Position numbers and translations under genes: made by a program
The notes under the pieces: model-generated
The model's database searches: none
What the model was told of the DNA's origin: nothing
The model's input: only the letters and a program-made list of their open reading frames with translations
Part shown: one piece after another, positions 51,829 through 62,720 of the stretch
Position numbering within the stretch: the first letter of the stretch is position 1
Layout: the number at the start of each line of letters is the position of its first letter
NCBI GenBank assembly: GCA_029207755.1
Contig: JARCOQ010000003.1
Span: 95,806,646-95,870,645 of the forward strand
Direction: 5' to 3'
DNA length: 64,000 bases
Origin: Chamaea fasciata
Taxonomy: Eukaryota; Chordata; Aves; Passeriformes; Sylviidae

Positions 51829-53570
51829 CTTACAACAGCAACGGCGTATGAAACTCTGGGAACGAGGTCCAAGTATTGTTCACTGCATCCAGCAAGGTTT
51901 CTACTGCTTCAGTGTGGAATTAATCTTTGGTCTCTGCATGTTCATCAGATGCAAATTCAGGATATGGGGAGAGTCTTAAAAAAAGGTGAATCTTCTAAGT
52001 ATTACTACCACTGTATTCAAAGATGCTGATACTTTTAAAGTAACTGAACCTTAGAATTTCCTAAAATCCACCTACAGTACTGAAATGAGCTGTCCACAGT
52101 CAAAATTTCTTGGGTCAGTAGCCAAAGCAGCCTGTCAGAACTACATGCATTTAAAATGTGAGAATTTACCATTTGTTGTACCATTGGTCATTCAGTCTAC
52201 TTTAATGCATTTCTGGGATCTAAATGATGCACATTCAGCCTGCTCTCTGTGTGGGGCTGATTTTCACCTCAGTGCATAAAACACTTAATTATAAAACATG
52301 CCAAGTTTCCAAACAAGAATCAGAAGCTCTCCAGAAATACCTTAGGATTGATTTTGAAGCACTGTAGCAAAGAAAACAAAAAGTGAACAGCATCTGTCTA
52401 GCTCAGAAGTCTGAAATTGGAGAAGATTCTGCAGGCACCACAACAAAAGAGACATTTAAAGATGGATTTGAAGGGGAATAATAGAGAAAACTGAGATAAT
52501 ACTAGGATAGTGCTTTCAAAATGAAGGAAAAGCACAGCAGAAAATGCCTATATGCTTCCATGTAGGCAAGACTTACAGCGAGTTTTGAGGAAAAAATCAG
52601 CTCACTAATAAACCTGAGATGACAGAGAAGAAGAGTGTATTTTATGAAAGACTTTCAAAGTACAGTGATGCATGTTAATGTGATGCATAAAAGGCTGGAG
52701 GACAAAAGCAAAGAGGCAGGTGACTATTAACTGAAGCCGCAGTGGTCATAGAAAGTTTTGATGTTCAACTGAACCCTCTTATTCCCATTTCTTAGAGGAA
52801 TATACTGCATTAAGTACAAGGAAGAAACAGTATAACACAGTGAAAAAGAGACACTTTAAAATTCAAATCTGAGAAAAAAAGACCATGAAAGAGGATTCCA
52901 TAGGGTGCCTCCACTCTGATGGAGGTGAAAGAAGCAGAAGTCAAATGAAGGAAGACTTAGCAAATAGTCTGGGTAAGATGATGTTCTGGCAGACCCCCAC
53001 TTCAAAACAGGGACTGAATAATGGGGAAATGAAGTCCAGAGAGGCTCGTTAACACCAGTAGAAAAAAGAAGAGACATCTGCAGCACAGATAACTCTGAGG
53101 ACTTCAGGATCCTGCTTGGGAAGAACTACCATAACCCAAGGGTTCAGTTCCCCTAGAGGAGCACAGAGACTCTAAGCTTTAACATAATAGATTAGTTTTA
53201 ACTGATACTATACATTTGGGGTAATGCTGCTAGGGAAACAAAAGCCAAGCTCTTTTCTAAACATCTGTGGGATGCATATGTGCACATGCAAAAGGATGAA
53301 CATCATTGAATGCTTCACTTTTTGTCTTTAATTGCATAATTTAGCTAAGATATTTAATATATCCTCTGTATTTCCTTACAGAATGACAATGAAGCTTAGC
53401 TAAAAAGGCAAAATGTGATGAATTTGTATGCATACAACTCCCCCTCCCCTTTATTAATATCTATTGGTGATTGCCATGTGATTCACTGGACCTGACTTCT
53501 TTCTAATTCACTGTATTGTACTGAAAATTACTTGTAATTTCTTGCACAAGTTTTTTTTCCTAAGAAAGCA

Positions 53571-53597
53571 GTAATAAATAAATAAAAATAAATTTTG
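53571..53597. repeat. (AAAT)n microsatellite
   Basis: gtaataaataaataaaaata followed by aattt: about five imperfect aaat units. Confidence 0.75.
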
Positions 53598-53758
53598 AGG
53601 CTGTGATATTGTCTGTCATCCAAAGTATGTTCATAACACTGAAGAGGAACATGGCATGTAGCCCACACCCCATTCCTTTCTATCAGTATCGGAACTAGCC
53701 TAGCTATAGTTAAAAGATAAAGCATCTCTACATTTCACTACAGTGTCTCATCACAATT

Positions 53759-53778
53759 TGTATTGCAATTGCAATACA
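53759..53778. repeat. Perfect 20-bp palindrome
   Basis: tgtattgcaattgcaataca is its own reverse complement with no spacer. The half-site attgcaat fits a C/EBP-like binding site. Such a match can be chance in AT-rich DNA. Confidence 0.9.
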
Positions 53779-54080
53779 GATATACCCCAGTTGTGGCTCC
53801 TTCTGGAGCTCCCAGTCTAGCTATAAGCTTGCCAACATTTTAGTTGATCTCCTCTGAGGACATTTAGCTCAATTAGTGTATGGTGGGTGGCATTTCACAG
53901 GTGAGATGAAAGATAAATTGTGCACTCTGGCATTTGTGTACTGAAGATTTCTTTTTACACAGATTGGAAAGTGTGATATTGACTGAACTAATAAAAGACT
54001 ACTTGAGTTTAGAAAAGATCACAGAAATAGACTATTTCTTGTAAAAAAGACACAATTCTTTTCCTCTCTCTAGAGTCCAA

Positions 54081-54089
54081 GTGTGTGTG

Positions 54090-54140
<51 letters not shown>
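54081..54140. repeat. (GT)30 microsatellite
   Basis: Sixty bases of alternating GT with a single T-to-C interruption (gtgcgtgt) near the left end. The length suggests a polymorphic locus. The histidine-threonine minus-strand frame at 54070-54264 is only its translation. Confidence 0.97.
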
Positions 54141-54142
<2 letters not shown>

Positions 54143-54861
54143 ACACGCCTTTCCTCTTCCTCAGCATTTTCTTTCCTTTGACACTTAAATCTGGAAAGAG
54201 GTTGGGTTGTTTGGGGTTTTTTTAAGTAGTTACTATTCCTATTGCTCCATTCATCTTTTAGCAACTACAGAGTAAAAGGCTTATTTATCATTCTATATGA
54301 ATGAGCAATGATGTTTCAATACTTCTCTGTATTGAACTGTGGTTTTCTCTACCCATTTGGACATACTTTCTCCTGCTAAGCACTTCAGAGATCTACTCAG
54401 CTACAGATTTTTCCTGAACTAAGGCCTTAATTCATTACTAAACACTGTTATGATCATGAAAAGTAATGATATTTGGTATTAATTTATAATTAGGCAGCTT
54501 GAATAAGTTTCACTTTCAGTATGTTGCAGAACTGAGAAGAAAATGCTGGTCCAAACACAATAAATATTGGTTTGGACAATATTTAAAGCTAGGAAATAAA
54601 TGCATGAACAGAGTTTACTTTATTTCACACTTTTTACCCAGGGTTCTATTTTATAGGAAGTAAAGACAATTAACTGTTAGATTAACTCCCACAGAACATT
54701 GCTTCATTCTGTAGCCAGTGATACATGCTATGCCAGGTTAGTACTAAAAAATTATTGGAGAAACCCAGTTCAGAAGTAATTCATATATGCCAAGTGCAGA
54801 GCAAGAACTGCCTTTTGCAGGAATTCAGGGAAAAAAAAGAGGATGCATCACTTTTGAAAAA
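54141..54861. other. Unique noncoding DNA
   Basis: No feature recognised except a short T/G-rich tract at 54200-54223 (ggttgggttgtttggggt and T-run). Confidence 0.55.
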
Positions 54862-56686
54862 AGGGGCAGCCCACTCAGGTAGTGTTTAAGGAAGTTGTTA
54901 GGTCATGGAGAAAGAAAATTAGAGAGGCAAAAGCTCAACCGGAACTTAATCTGACCACTTCTGTAAAGGATAACAAAAAACATTTTTATAAATACATTAA
55001 CAGCAAAACAAGGAGCAAGGAAAATCTCCACTGCAGGGGGGAATATGGTCACCAGAGATGAGGACAAGGCTGAGGTACTAAACACTTTCTTTGCCTCAGT
55101 TTTCAATAAGACAGGTGGTCCTCAGAACGACTGGCCTCCTGAGCTGGCAGACAGAGAGCAGAACAGCCCTCCTGTAATCCAGGAAGAAGCAGTTAGTGAA
55201 CTGCTGAGACACTTACATGCTCACAACTCCATGGGAACAGACAGGATCCATTCTAGGGTGATGACGGAGCTGGTGGAAGAGCTCACCAAGCCACTCTCCA
55301 TCATTTATCAGCAGTCCTGGCTAACCAGGAAGTTAACCTGGACAATGTGATGCTCATCCACAAGAAGAGCTGGAAGAAGGATCCACTAAACAAGGATCCT
55401 GACAAGGTCATCTTGAGTGCCATCCCACAGCATCTACAGGATGGCTAGGGTCTCAGGCCCAGCCTCCATGGTTTAGGAGGGGTACGTCAAGTTTGACAAA
55501 CCTGGTCCACTCTTATGACCAGGTGACCTGCCTGGTGGATGCAGGAAGGGCTGTGGATGTTGTCTATTTGGACTTCAGCAAGGCCTTTGACACTGTCTCC
55601 CACAGCACACTCCTGGAAAAGCTGGCAGCCCATGGCTTGGACAGGAGCACCCTTTGCTGGGTTAAGAACTGGCTGGATGGCCAGGCCCAGAGAGTGGTGG
55701 TGAATGGTGCCACATTCAGGTGGTGGCCGCTCACTGGTGATATCCTCCAGGGAACAGTGTTGGGCCCAGACCTGTTTAATACCTTTTTTGTTGATCTGGA
55801 TGAGGGGAGCAAGTCTTCCATTAGTAAATTTGCAGATGACACCAAGTTGGATGCGAGTGTCGGTCTGCTGAAGGGTAGGACAGACTGGATCAAAGGGTTG
55901 AATGCAGCAATATGAGGTTTAACAAGTCCAAGTGTCAGGTCCTGCACTTTGTTCACAACAACCCTCTGCAGTGTTACAGATTGGGGACTGAGTGGCTGGA
56001 CAGTGCCCAGGAAAAAAAAGACCCAAGGACTGAGCAACAGCAGCTGAACAAGAGCCAGCAGTGTGCCCTGGTGGCCCAGAAGCTAATGGCATCCTGGCCT
56101 GGAGCAGGAATAGTGTGACCAGCCGAAGCAGGGAGGTCATTCTTCCCCTATACTCGGCACTGATGAGGCCACACCTTGAGTGCTGTGTCCAGTTCTGGGC
56201 CTCTGAATCTAGTAAGGATGTTGAGATGCTGGAGTGCATCCAGACAAGGGCAAATGGCTGGTGAAGGGTCTGGAGCACAAGATTAAGAGGAGTGGTTGTG
56301 GGAGCTGGCGTTATTTAGCCTGGAAAAGAGGTGGCTCAGGGGAGCCTCCTTATCACTCCCTACAACTGCCTGAAAGGAGGTTTTAGTGAGGTGAGGGTCA
56401 GTCTCTTTTCCAGGGCAACCAGTGACAGGACAAGAGGACACAGTCTTAAGCTGTACCAGGGGAGGTTTAGGTTGGACATTAGAAATTTCTTCACAGAAGG
56501 GGTGGTTGGGCATTGGAATGGGCTGCCCAGAGAGGCGATGGAGTCACAATCCCTGGAGGTGTTTAAGACGACTGGATATGGCACTCAGTGCCATGGTCTA
56601 ATTGACAAGGTAGTGTTAGGTCATAGGTTGGACTCAATGATCTCTAAAGTCTTTTCCAACCTAATTGACTCTGTGATTCTGTAATG
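54862..56686 (+). mobile_element. CR1 LINE, longest copy (1.8 kb)
   Basis: A 5'-truncated CR1 that keeps ORF2 from the linker before the reverse transcriptase through the C-terminus and the full 3' end ('ttccaacctaattgactctg', 'tgattctg'). Recognisable parts, in order: REAKAQPELNL and KHFYKYINSK (from 54920), VIQEEAVSELLRH and KPLSIIYQQSWLT (in 55045-55350), the RT core (55493-55915), RFNKSKCQVLH (from 55912), [18 protein letters not shown] (in 56061-56264), and [13 protein letters not shown] with [16 protein letters not shown] (in 56331-56684). These lie in different frames with stops between, so the copy is dead. The endonuclease half of ORF2 is absent. Confidence 0.96.
55493..55915 (+). 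pseudogene. CR1 reverse transcriptase remnant
   Basis: 140 open codons hold the RT palm. YLDFSKAFD at residues 25-33 is motif A with its catalytic aspartate. GDILQGTVLGP at 82-92 corresponds to motif B, normally a PQG-type sequence, so the proline is changed. FADD at 113-116 (55829-55840) is motif C, with both aspartates kept. WVKNWLDGQAQRVVVNG (56-72) is typical of CR1. The fingers region upstream (55350-55490) is shortened and frame-shifted, and the frame stops at 55915, with the next ORF2 piece in another frame. It cannot give a complete enzyme. Confidence 0.92.
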
Positions 56687-59600
56687 CTGCCATGAAATTC
56701 TCACAAGGATTGCACAGCAACAAGCTTTTTCAGCAACAAAAGGATATACATAATGCTTCTATTATACCTATTGCTTCTTAAGTGCTGAAACGTTGGTAAG
56801 ACTTACTTAAGTAAACAATCTGCAAAATTAGTAACCTGTATGATTTTACATTTTGTTGCTAAAGTGATGCCTTTCAAGTAGATGAAGTAAAGAACTTATC
56901 TTATTGTCACTGAAATATCATGTTTTCAAGACATCATAGTTCATAAATGTTGAAGCTATATTTATAAACAAGGTGAAACAATTCTACAGAACAGGCAATG
57001 AGGCAAATGCTCAGTTTCAGGACCTGACAGATACAGATCCCTATCTCCTTGTTAATTCTAGTCAATATTGCATGATTCATGTTTTCTAACAATTAGGAGT
57101 TTTTTGACCCAAGAACTCATTTGATCCCTGAAGTTTTGAATTTCCAAACTTGCACGACATTTACAAATAAAACTGGGAAAACTGAAGATATGTTAAAAAA
57201 AAATGGAAAATACGACTGGGTTTTTTTTTTTCCATGCAGGTATCACATTTGATCTTCAGAATTAATTTTGTGCTACAGAGAGTGACAGAAATAGGGGATT
57301 TAGGCAATTCAGTCTTTATTACTGGATCATTAATGTTCCTGAAACGTCCATAGCTAGAACGGAATTCAGATGCCTACAAGTCATATAAGTAGTATGGACA
57401 AAGCTAACTTTCCTTCATAATAAATAATTAGTCAACAAAATCTCAGTCTATCCAACTGGATTCTTTTTAAGTTCAGCTTGGGTCTCCCTGCCTGACTTCT
57501 CTTTAACAATTTCCTTACTCATTCAGTCAGTACAGAAAAAAAAAAAAAAAAGATATAAACAAAGCAGATGTGTTTATGAACATGTTAACCAAATGGTTCA
57601 TGCCATTCCTTTTAGAATGTCAGCATTTACTGAAATTGTTGTTATGTGTAGTGTGTAAGACAGACAGTATAACTAAATACGTGGTTAATTTTTGGTAAGT
57701 AGGGCAGGTAGTAAAACTGGAACAGACACTCTGCTCTCATTTTCAATCTGGGCAATACCAGGAGAATTAGAAGGGTTAAATGATGGTTAAATTAGGGCAG
57801 AATTTGACCTTAAGGATGTTAGAAAGCTCAAACTGTAATCAACATTTTGCTACCTACAGCTTTAAACACAGTCCTTATACAACACGACATTGTCAATCCA
57901 CAAAGTCAATTATCTGTATGTTCACTTCAAATTTAAATTCAACATTGCAACAGCACTGTGATGAAGCTAGAATATGTGGTATTTTTTCCCAGACTCAACC
58001 TTTTTTTCCACTTTTTGTACCTCATAACACCTAAAGCCACGTAGGGCAAGTAGTGAAGTTGCATGGGTGGAGCCCCTAGCTCTTCTAGAAGAACAAGCTT
58101 GACACCCCTGCTCCAAATAAGGTGAGTTAAGGAAAAGGATAATAGTATCAGAGTTCCTCCTGGAATTTAAAAAAGGATCCACACTTCATCTGCAACTTCA
58201 TAAGCAAAAGCTAGGATTACAGATGTTTTTCCTTCCTTTTTTTTTTTTTTTTCTGTCCTTGTAGTGTGTTCACAACAATCTTCTCAAGCCAGAGCACAAA
58301 AAACTCCCTCTTCTCCAGCCTCCTCCCACTTCTCACCTCCAAACAGGGATGCTGGAATGGATTTTCTCCTCCATTCCTGGCACTATATATGTACTAAAAT
58401 ACAGTGTCAAAACCATTTCCATCATCCCCTTTTTTTCTGGCATTACTGTGGGTCCTATGAAATCAGGTGCAGAAAAGGAACAATTTCTAAATTATGTATC
58501 TTTCTAGGAGAGAAGAGTGGGGGAAAGGTCATTTAAACAAGACAGGAACAAAAGGCTTCCAACTCAAAAGTAAGCCAGGTAGGGAAACTGTGGGAGGAAA
58601 GAAAATCAGAAAGCAGGGGAGACATAAAAATGTCCAAATGCTATTTACACACACAAATACACACTCATACATATGGTTAATAGGCTAACAGTGTATTATT
58701 TGAGGTAAACAGCCAATCCCAGTTCTTAAGATTTGACTAAGTATCTTAATATGAAAACTTGGCTGATGGAACAGGTTTGCTTTTCTGATTACATACCACT
58801 CTTCACAAGCAGTTTTACATTTTGGGATCTCTAGCTCGACATAATGTAAAACTTAACCCACTCCTAGGTACATAATCTCAGTTTATGTTTTTGTGATCAA
58901 ATCCTTCCTGATACAATCTAAGAAGCACTTCAATTCATTATCAGTCATGACTGGGTATAAAAAAAAACAAGTACACATTCTAGTAGGTGCAGCCCATGAA
59001 AGCCTTTGAATTTTCTGGGAATGAGAGGATATTGTTCACCTTATGTTCTCAGTAAACTATATATTTGCTTTGATACAGGGAAAATAGGCCTTTAGAGGCA
59101 CTTCTACTAATTCATCAAAGTGGAGCACTGAAAATGGCAGCTGGATTCCTCAGCACAGAAGAACAGTAGTACCTGGAAGTTCGCACCATTCTGGGTCACG
59201 GTACTGATTTCATTTGGCTTCCTCTGCCTGTAGTCCATGGAGTTACATACAGGAACACCTTTCCTCAGCATGAATCACACAAGATCACTGTGGTATCCCA
59301 TACAGACAATACATGACTGTAATAGTGTTCTCTTGTGAACTCAGGCATTTCATGAGTCTTATAAAAGCACTGAAAAACTCAACAATCTGACCTGTGTTCC
59401 ACATTTTGCCTGGATATGATATACATCCTTTTCCCCTGGCATGACACACTAAGATTACTGTTGCTTGACAAAAAAAAAACAGTGACTGACACTGCAGGTT
59501 GCACATTCATTCACAAAAGTCTCTTCAAACTGAAATAATTTCTTGTCATGCATTTTTGAACTCTGATCATCATAACCACTCATAGCTGAGCAACACAATA

Positions 59601-62363
59601 TCCTTTTAACTTTGCATCCTGGTTTCGCACATTTTGTATGGTGTTCCTTGATTCTGAGTAAAATTGAACTTATACTTGAGTCTGGGAAAATAGATTATTC
59701 TGGCAGCACTATGCGTCAGCAGACAATTCAGAAGCTGATGTGACCATTCACTTTGCAAGGACTTTTTCAATATTGTAACGTTTCACTCATCCCACACATT
59801 TTATTAAGCAATAATTCTGATCAAATAGTAAAAGAATATTCTTTTCCATGCTATTTCAAAACCTGTTTTCTGCTTATGCGTTTTTTCTCTTTTCAGCCAT
59901 GTCTACCACAACGTGTAATGGAGTGTACAAGTACACATTTCTTACCATGAATATAGGTCAATCTGCAAAACGTATTTTGAATTAATAAACTTGAGTGATT
60001 GCAATTAGGACACCTATACTCTGCTGCATCTGCTAAGAGATACACGCCATGCAAATTATGCATGTACAAGGGATTCCCCTAATACAGGATGTATTTCATC
60101 TTTCTTTGCCTGATTTTATAAACAGCTCAGAGCAACTAACACTGGAAAAAAAAATGCCAGTAGGCAGTCAGATATTCCAATGAATAAATGGTGTATCTTA
60201 CTTGCATAAGTGCTACTGGCCAAGAAATATTTGCCAACATCAAACAACAAAATTTTTGAAGGCAAATAATCAGCTGGCCAATGTACTAAGAAATAATTCA
60301 CTGAATAAAGTACTTACTGTAAATTATTCTCTAGCACAAATAAGTTGTTCGATTTTAGTTTGTAAAAGCATAGTCTATATTCCACAGTTATATGAAGTTA
60401 CTAATAACTGCAGCTTATATGGATAACCCACTATGAATCACTCCAATCTGGTCTATTCTAATACTGCAGAGCAATTTGAAAAAAACAACCAAACAGATAA
60501 AAGAGTCTATAGTCTATCCGCTTTTAACAATTTCCCCATTGTCACAAACATATAGAATCCCCAAATACTACATTTTATATTCAGATCTCTGAGTCAGCTT
60601 AAACCTATGTAAAATCATGAGCTGGCAGAAGATCTCTATTGTCTGTGTCTCTAAGAGGACACATTGTTTATTCCACAAGTGCATGAAACAGTTGCAATCT
60701 GTGAATTATGAACAAGTCCAGTGGTTTGAAAAAAGTGTTTGAATTACTGACGTGCAGGGCTTAATTCTTCCAAGTTGAGAGATGTGTACACTGTGCACAC
60801 ATACCAGTAAGCTCTTCTATGACAGGGAGTCCATACACCGTTGTGTGCTTCTAAATAATAAACACAGGTCTGGGTTACATGACCTTGTTGCTTGGTTCTG
60901 CAATACTTTACACTACTTTTAAAAAAACTAGATTGTTCCTAGTTTGTACATTGTGGCTGTGATACAGTAGTTAAAATATACCAACAGCTATAGACATAAA
61001 AACACTCTATTAAAACAAAATCACATACTTACTTTAAAATATCTATTATAAAGCTACCACCAGACCACCATCAAAAACTCATCAGGAATATTATTATTTC
61101 AGCACCTCCCTTGAAACAACTTCACCATGTTTGTACTCCATCCCTGTAGTCTCACCTCATTGCCAAACTTCCTGAAAGGTTACCCTTACCAGAATTCTAA
61201 GTTCTTTAAATTTAACCTCACTAGAGGCTTCAGAATTTTTAAAGTTAAGCAATTCTACTGCAAGATAAGTAGCAAATTTTCAGTAAATGAATATTCAAAA
61301 ATATAAATACATGGCATGAAATTGCAAAACTCATAATACCATTTTATAATTCAATCAAGGTTCCAAGCAATATAGTTAACAACTGAGAAATGACCATAAT
61401 AAAAAATGGCATGTTACTAGGCAGTTAAAAAAAAAGCTTTGATTCATTTATTGGTCTGAATATTCAATATCTATATACTGAACTCTTTCTAGTATGGGAT
61501 CTAAGCCTTTGGGAAGTATCTTTCCAGTTACATGAGCCTCAGGGACTCCGATTCTAGTCATAGTTTTTATCTCCCAGCATACATCAACTTTCAAAACCAG
61601 GGCTGGAGTGCCTTTAAGGGGAAGGAAAACAAGTGGCGAAGTTACCTATAAAATCTGCTTATGTGGGTTTCTCAGACCTAAAAAAGGTACAGTATTCTGA
61701 AGAAAATGTATCTACATATACATTTATACAAACACATAGCTTTCTCACACTGCATAATCAAAAGGTGAACAAAAGCCCCCAGGCCCAGTGCTATTCCAGG
61801 TATGTAATGGGAGGAACCCTTTGGAAGCCCTGGCTTCAGAAGAGAGGGGAAAGAGATAATAAGGCAGCCCTCTCCACCCAATCTCACCCACAGAAGTGCC
61901 TGCATACATGTTAATACCAAATTGTACAGAGTGGTGTAGTGATTTGGAGTATATCCTTAGCCCAGAATAAAGATCTTGGAGACAGGCTTGGCAATCAAAT
62001 GGCAGTGGCAGGAAATTGTATGGATGCAGGCACTGCAGTGGAATGTTGTTCTCTTCACCCTCCTCAGGCACTGTCTGACCCCAAAACACCCAGAGGTTTT
62101 TGGTGTGCCTTTGCACCTGTCAGGGCAACATCTCCTAGAAGTCCGAGGAAGCATCTCTTTCTCAGGATCAAGATGGTCATGTATTTTTATTCCTCTAGCT
62201 TGACGGGCTCGCAGGACATGATACGGTCGAGGATGTAGCCTTAAAGAGCAAGTTTGGGCAGCTGGGGTAGAAGGTGAAAATCTAAATCTTACTATTATCA
62301 CTGCTATGATGTGTTAACACATATGCCTGGCTTTTCTTAGTGGGACACCATAAGGTACACACA
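56687..62363. other. Unique noncoding DNA, 5.7 kb
   Basis: No exon or dated repeat family recognised. It contains an A16 run (57536-57551), a T16 run (58237-58252), a possible hAT-end remnant near 58110, and a GC-richer part (61740-62250). Overlapping frames of up to 123 codons in that part lie on both strands, and none has a known motif. Confidence 0.5.
58000..58110 (-). mobile_element. Possible hAT transposon end remnant
   Basis: On the minus strand the segment begins caggggtgtcaagcttgt, close to the caggggtgtcaaact-type terminal repeat of some vertebrate hAT elements. No matching second terminal repeat was found within about 500 bases and no transposase sequence is seen. The match is short and rests on memory. 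Confidence 0.2.
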
Positions 62364-62720
62364 GCTCAGGCCCCTCACTACAAGAAAGACACTGAGAAGT
62401 GAGTCCAGACAAGGGCAAAGGTGCTGCTGAAGCATCTGGAACACAAGTTCTACGAAGAGAGGCTGAGGGAGCTGAGGTTGTTTAGTCTGGAGAAAAAGAG
62501 GCCTAAGGGGGACTTTATTGCTCTCTACTTCAAAAGCAGTCAGGTGGGGCAGCCTCTTCGCCAGTAATGTGCAACAGGACAAGAGGAAAGGGCCTCAGGT
62601 TGTGCCAGAGGGAGTTTATATTGGATATCAGGAAAAAATTATTCCCTTTAAAGGATTATCAAGCATTGGAACAGACTGCAGAAGGAAGTGGTAGTACATA
62701 TGCAAAGATAGCTGGACCTT
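62364..62720 (+). mobile_element. CR1 LINE ORF2 C-terminal fragment, 3' end degraded
   Basis: 'cccctcactacaagaaagac', 'gtctggagaaaaagaggcct', 'gcaacaggacaagaggaaag' and 'ttatattggatatcaggaaa' match CR1 in order. The reading is GLEHK-like, then [14 protein letters not shown]. The usual terminal 'ttccaac' block and attctatg units are absent, and the sequence fades near 62720. The copy has therefore lost its 3' end or is highly diverged there. Confidence 0.88.

Larger units (their letters stand above)
51829..54080. other. Unique noncoding DNA
   Basis: No gene or repeat family recognised apart from an AAAT-type microsatellite (53571-53597) and the palindrome at 53759-53778. Confidence 0.55.

Noticed and set aside
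54070..54264. Histidine-threonine repeat protein on the minus strand
   Set aside because: It is the translation of the GT microsatellite.
55564..56037. 157-codon minus-strand frame
   Set aside because: It is the antisense shadow of the CR1 reverse transcriptase segment on the plus strand.
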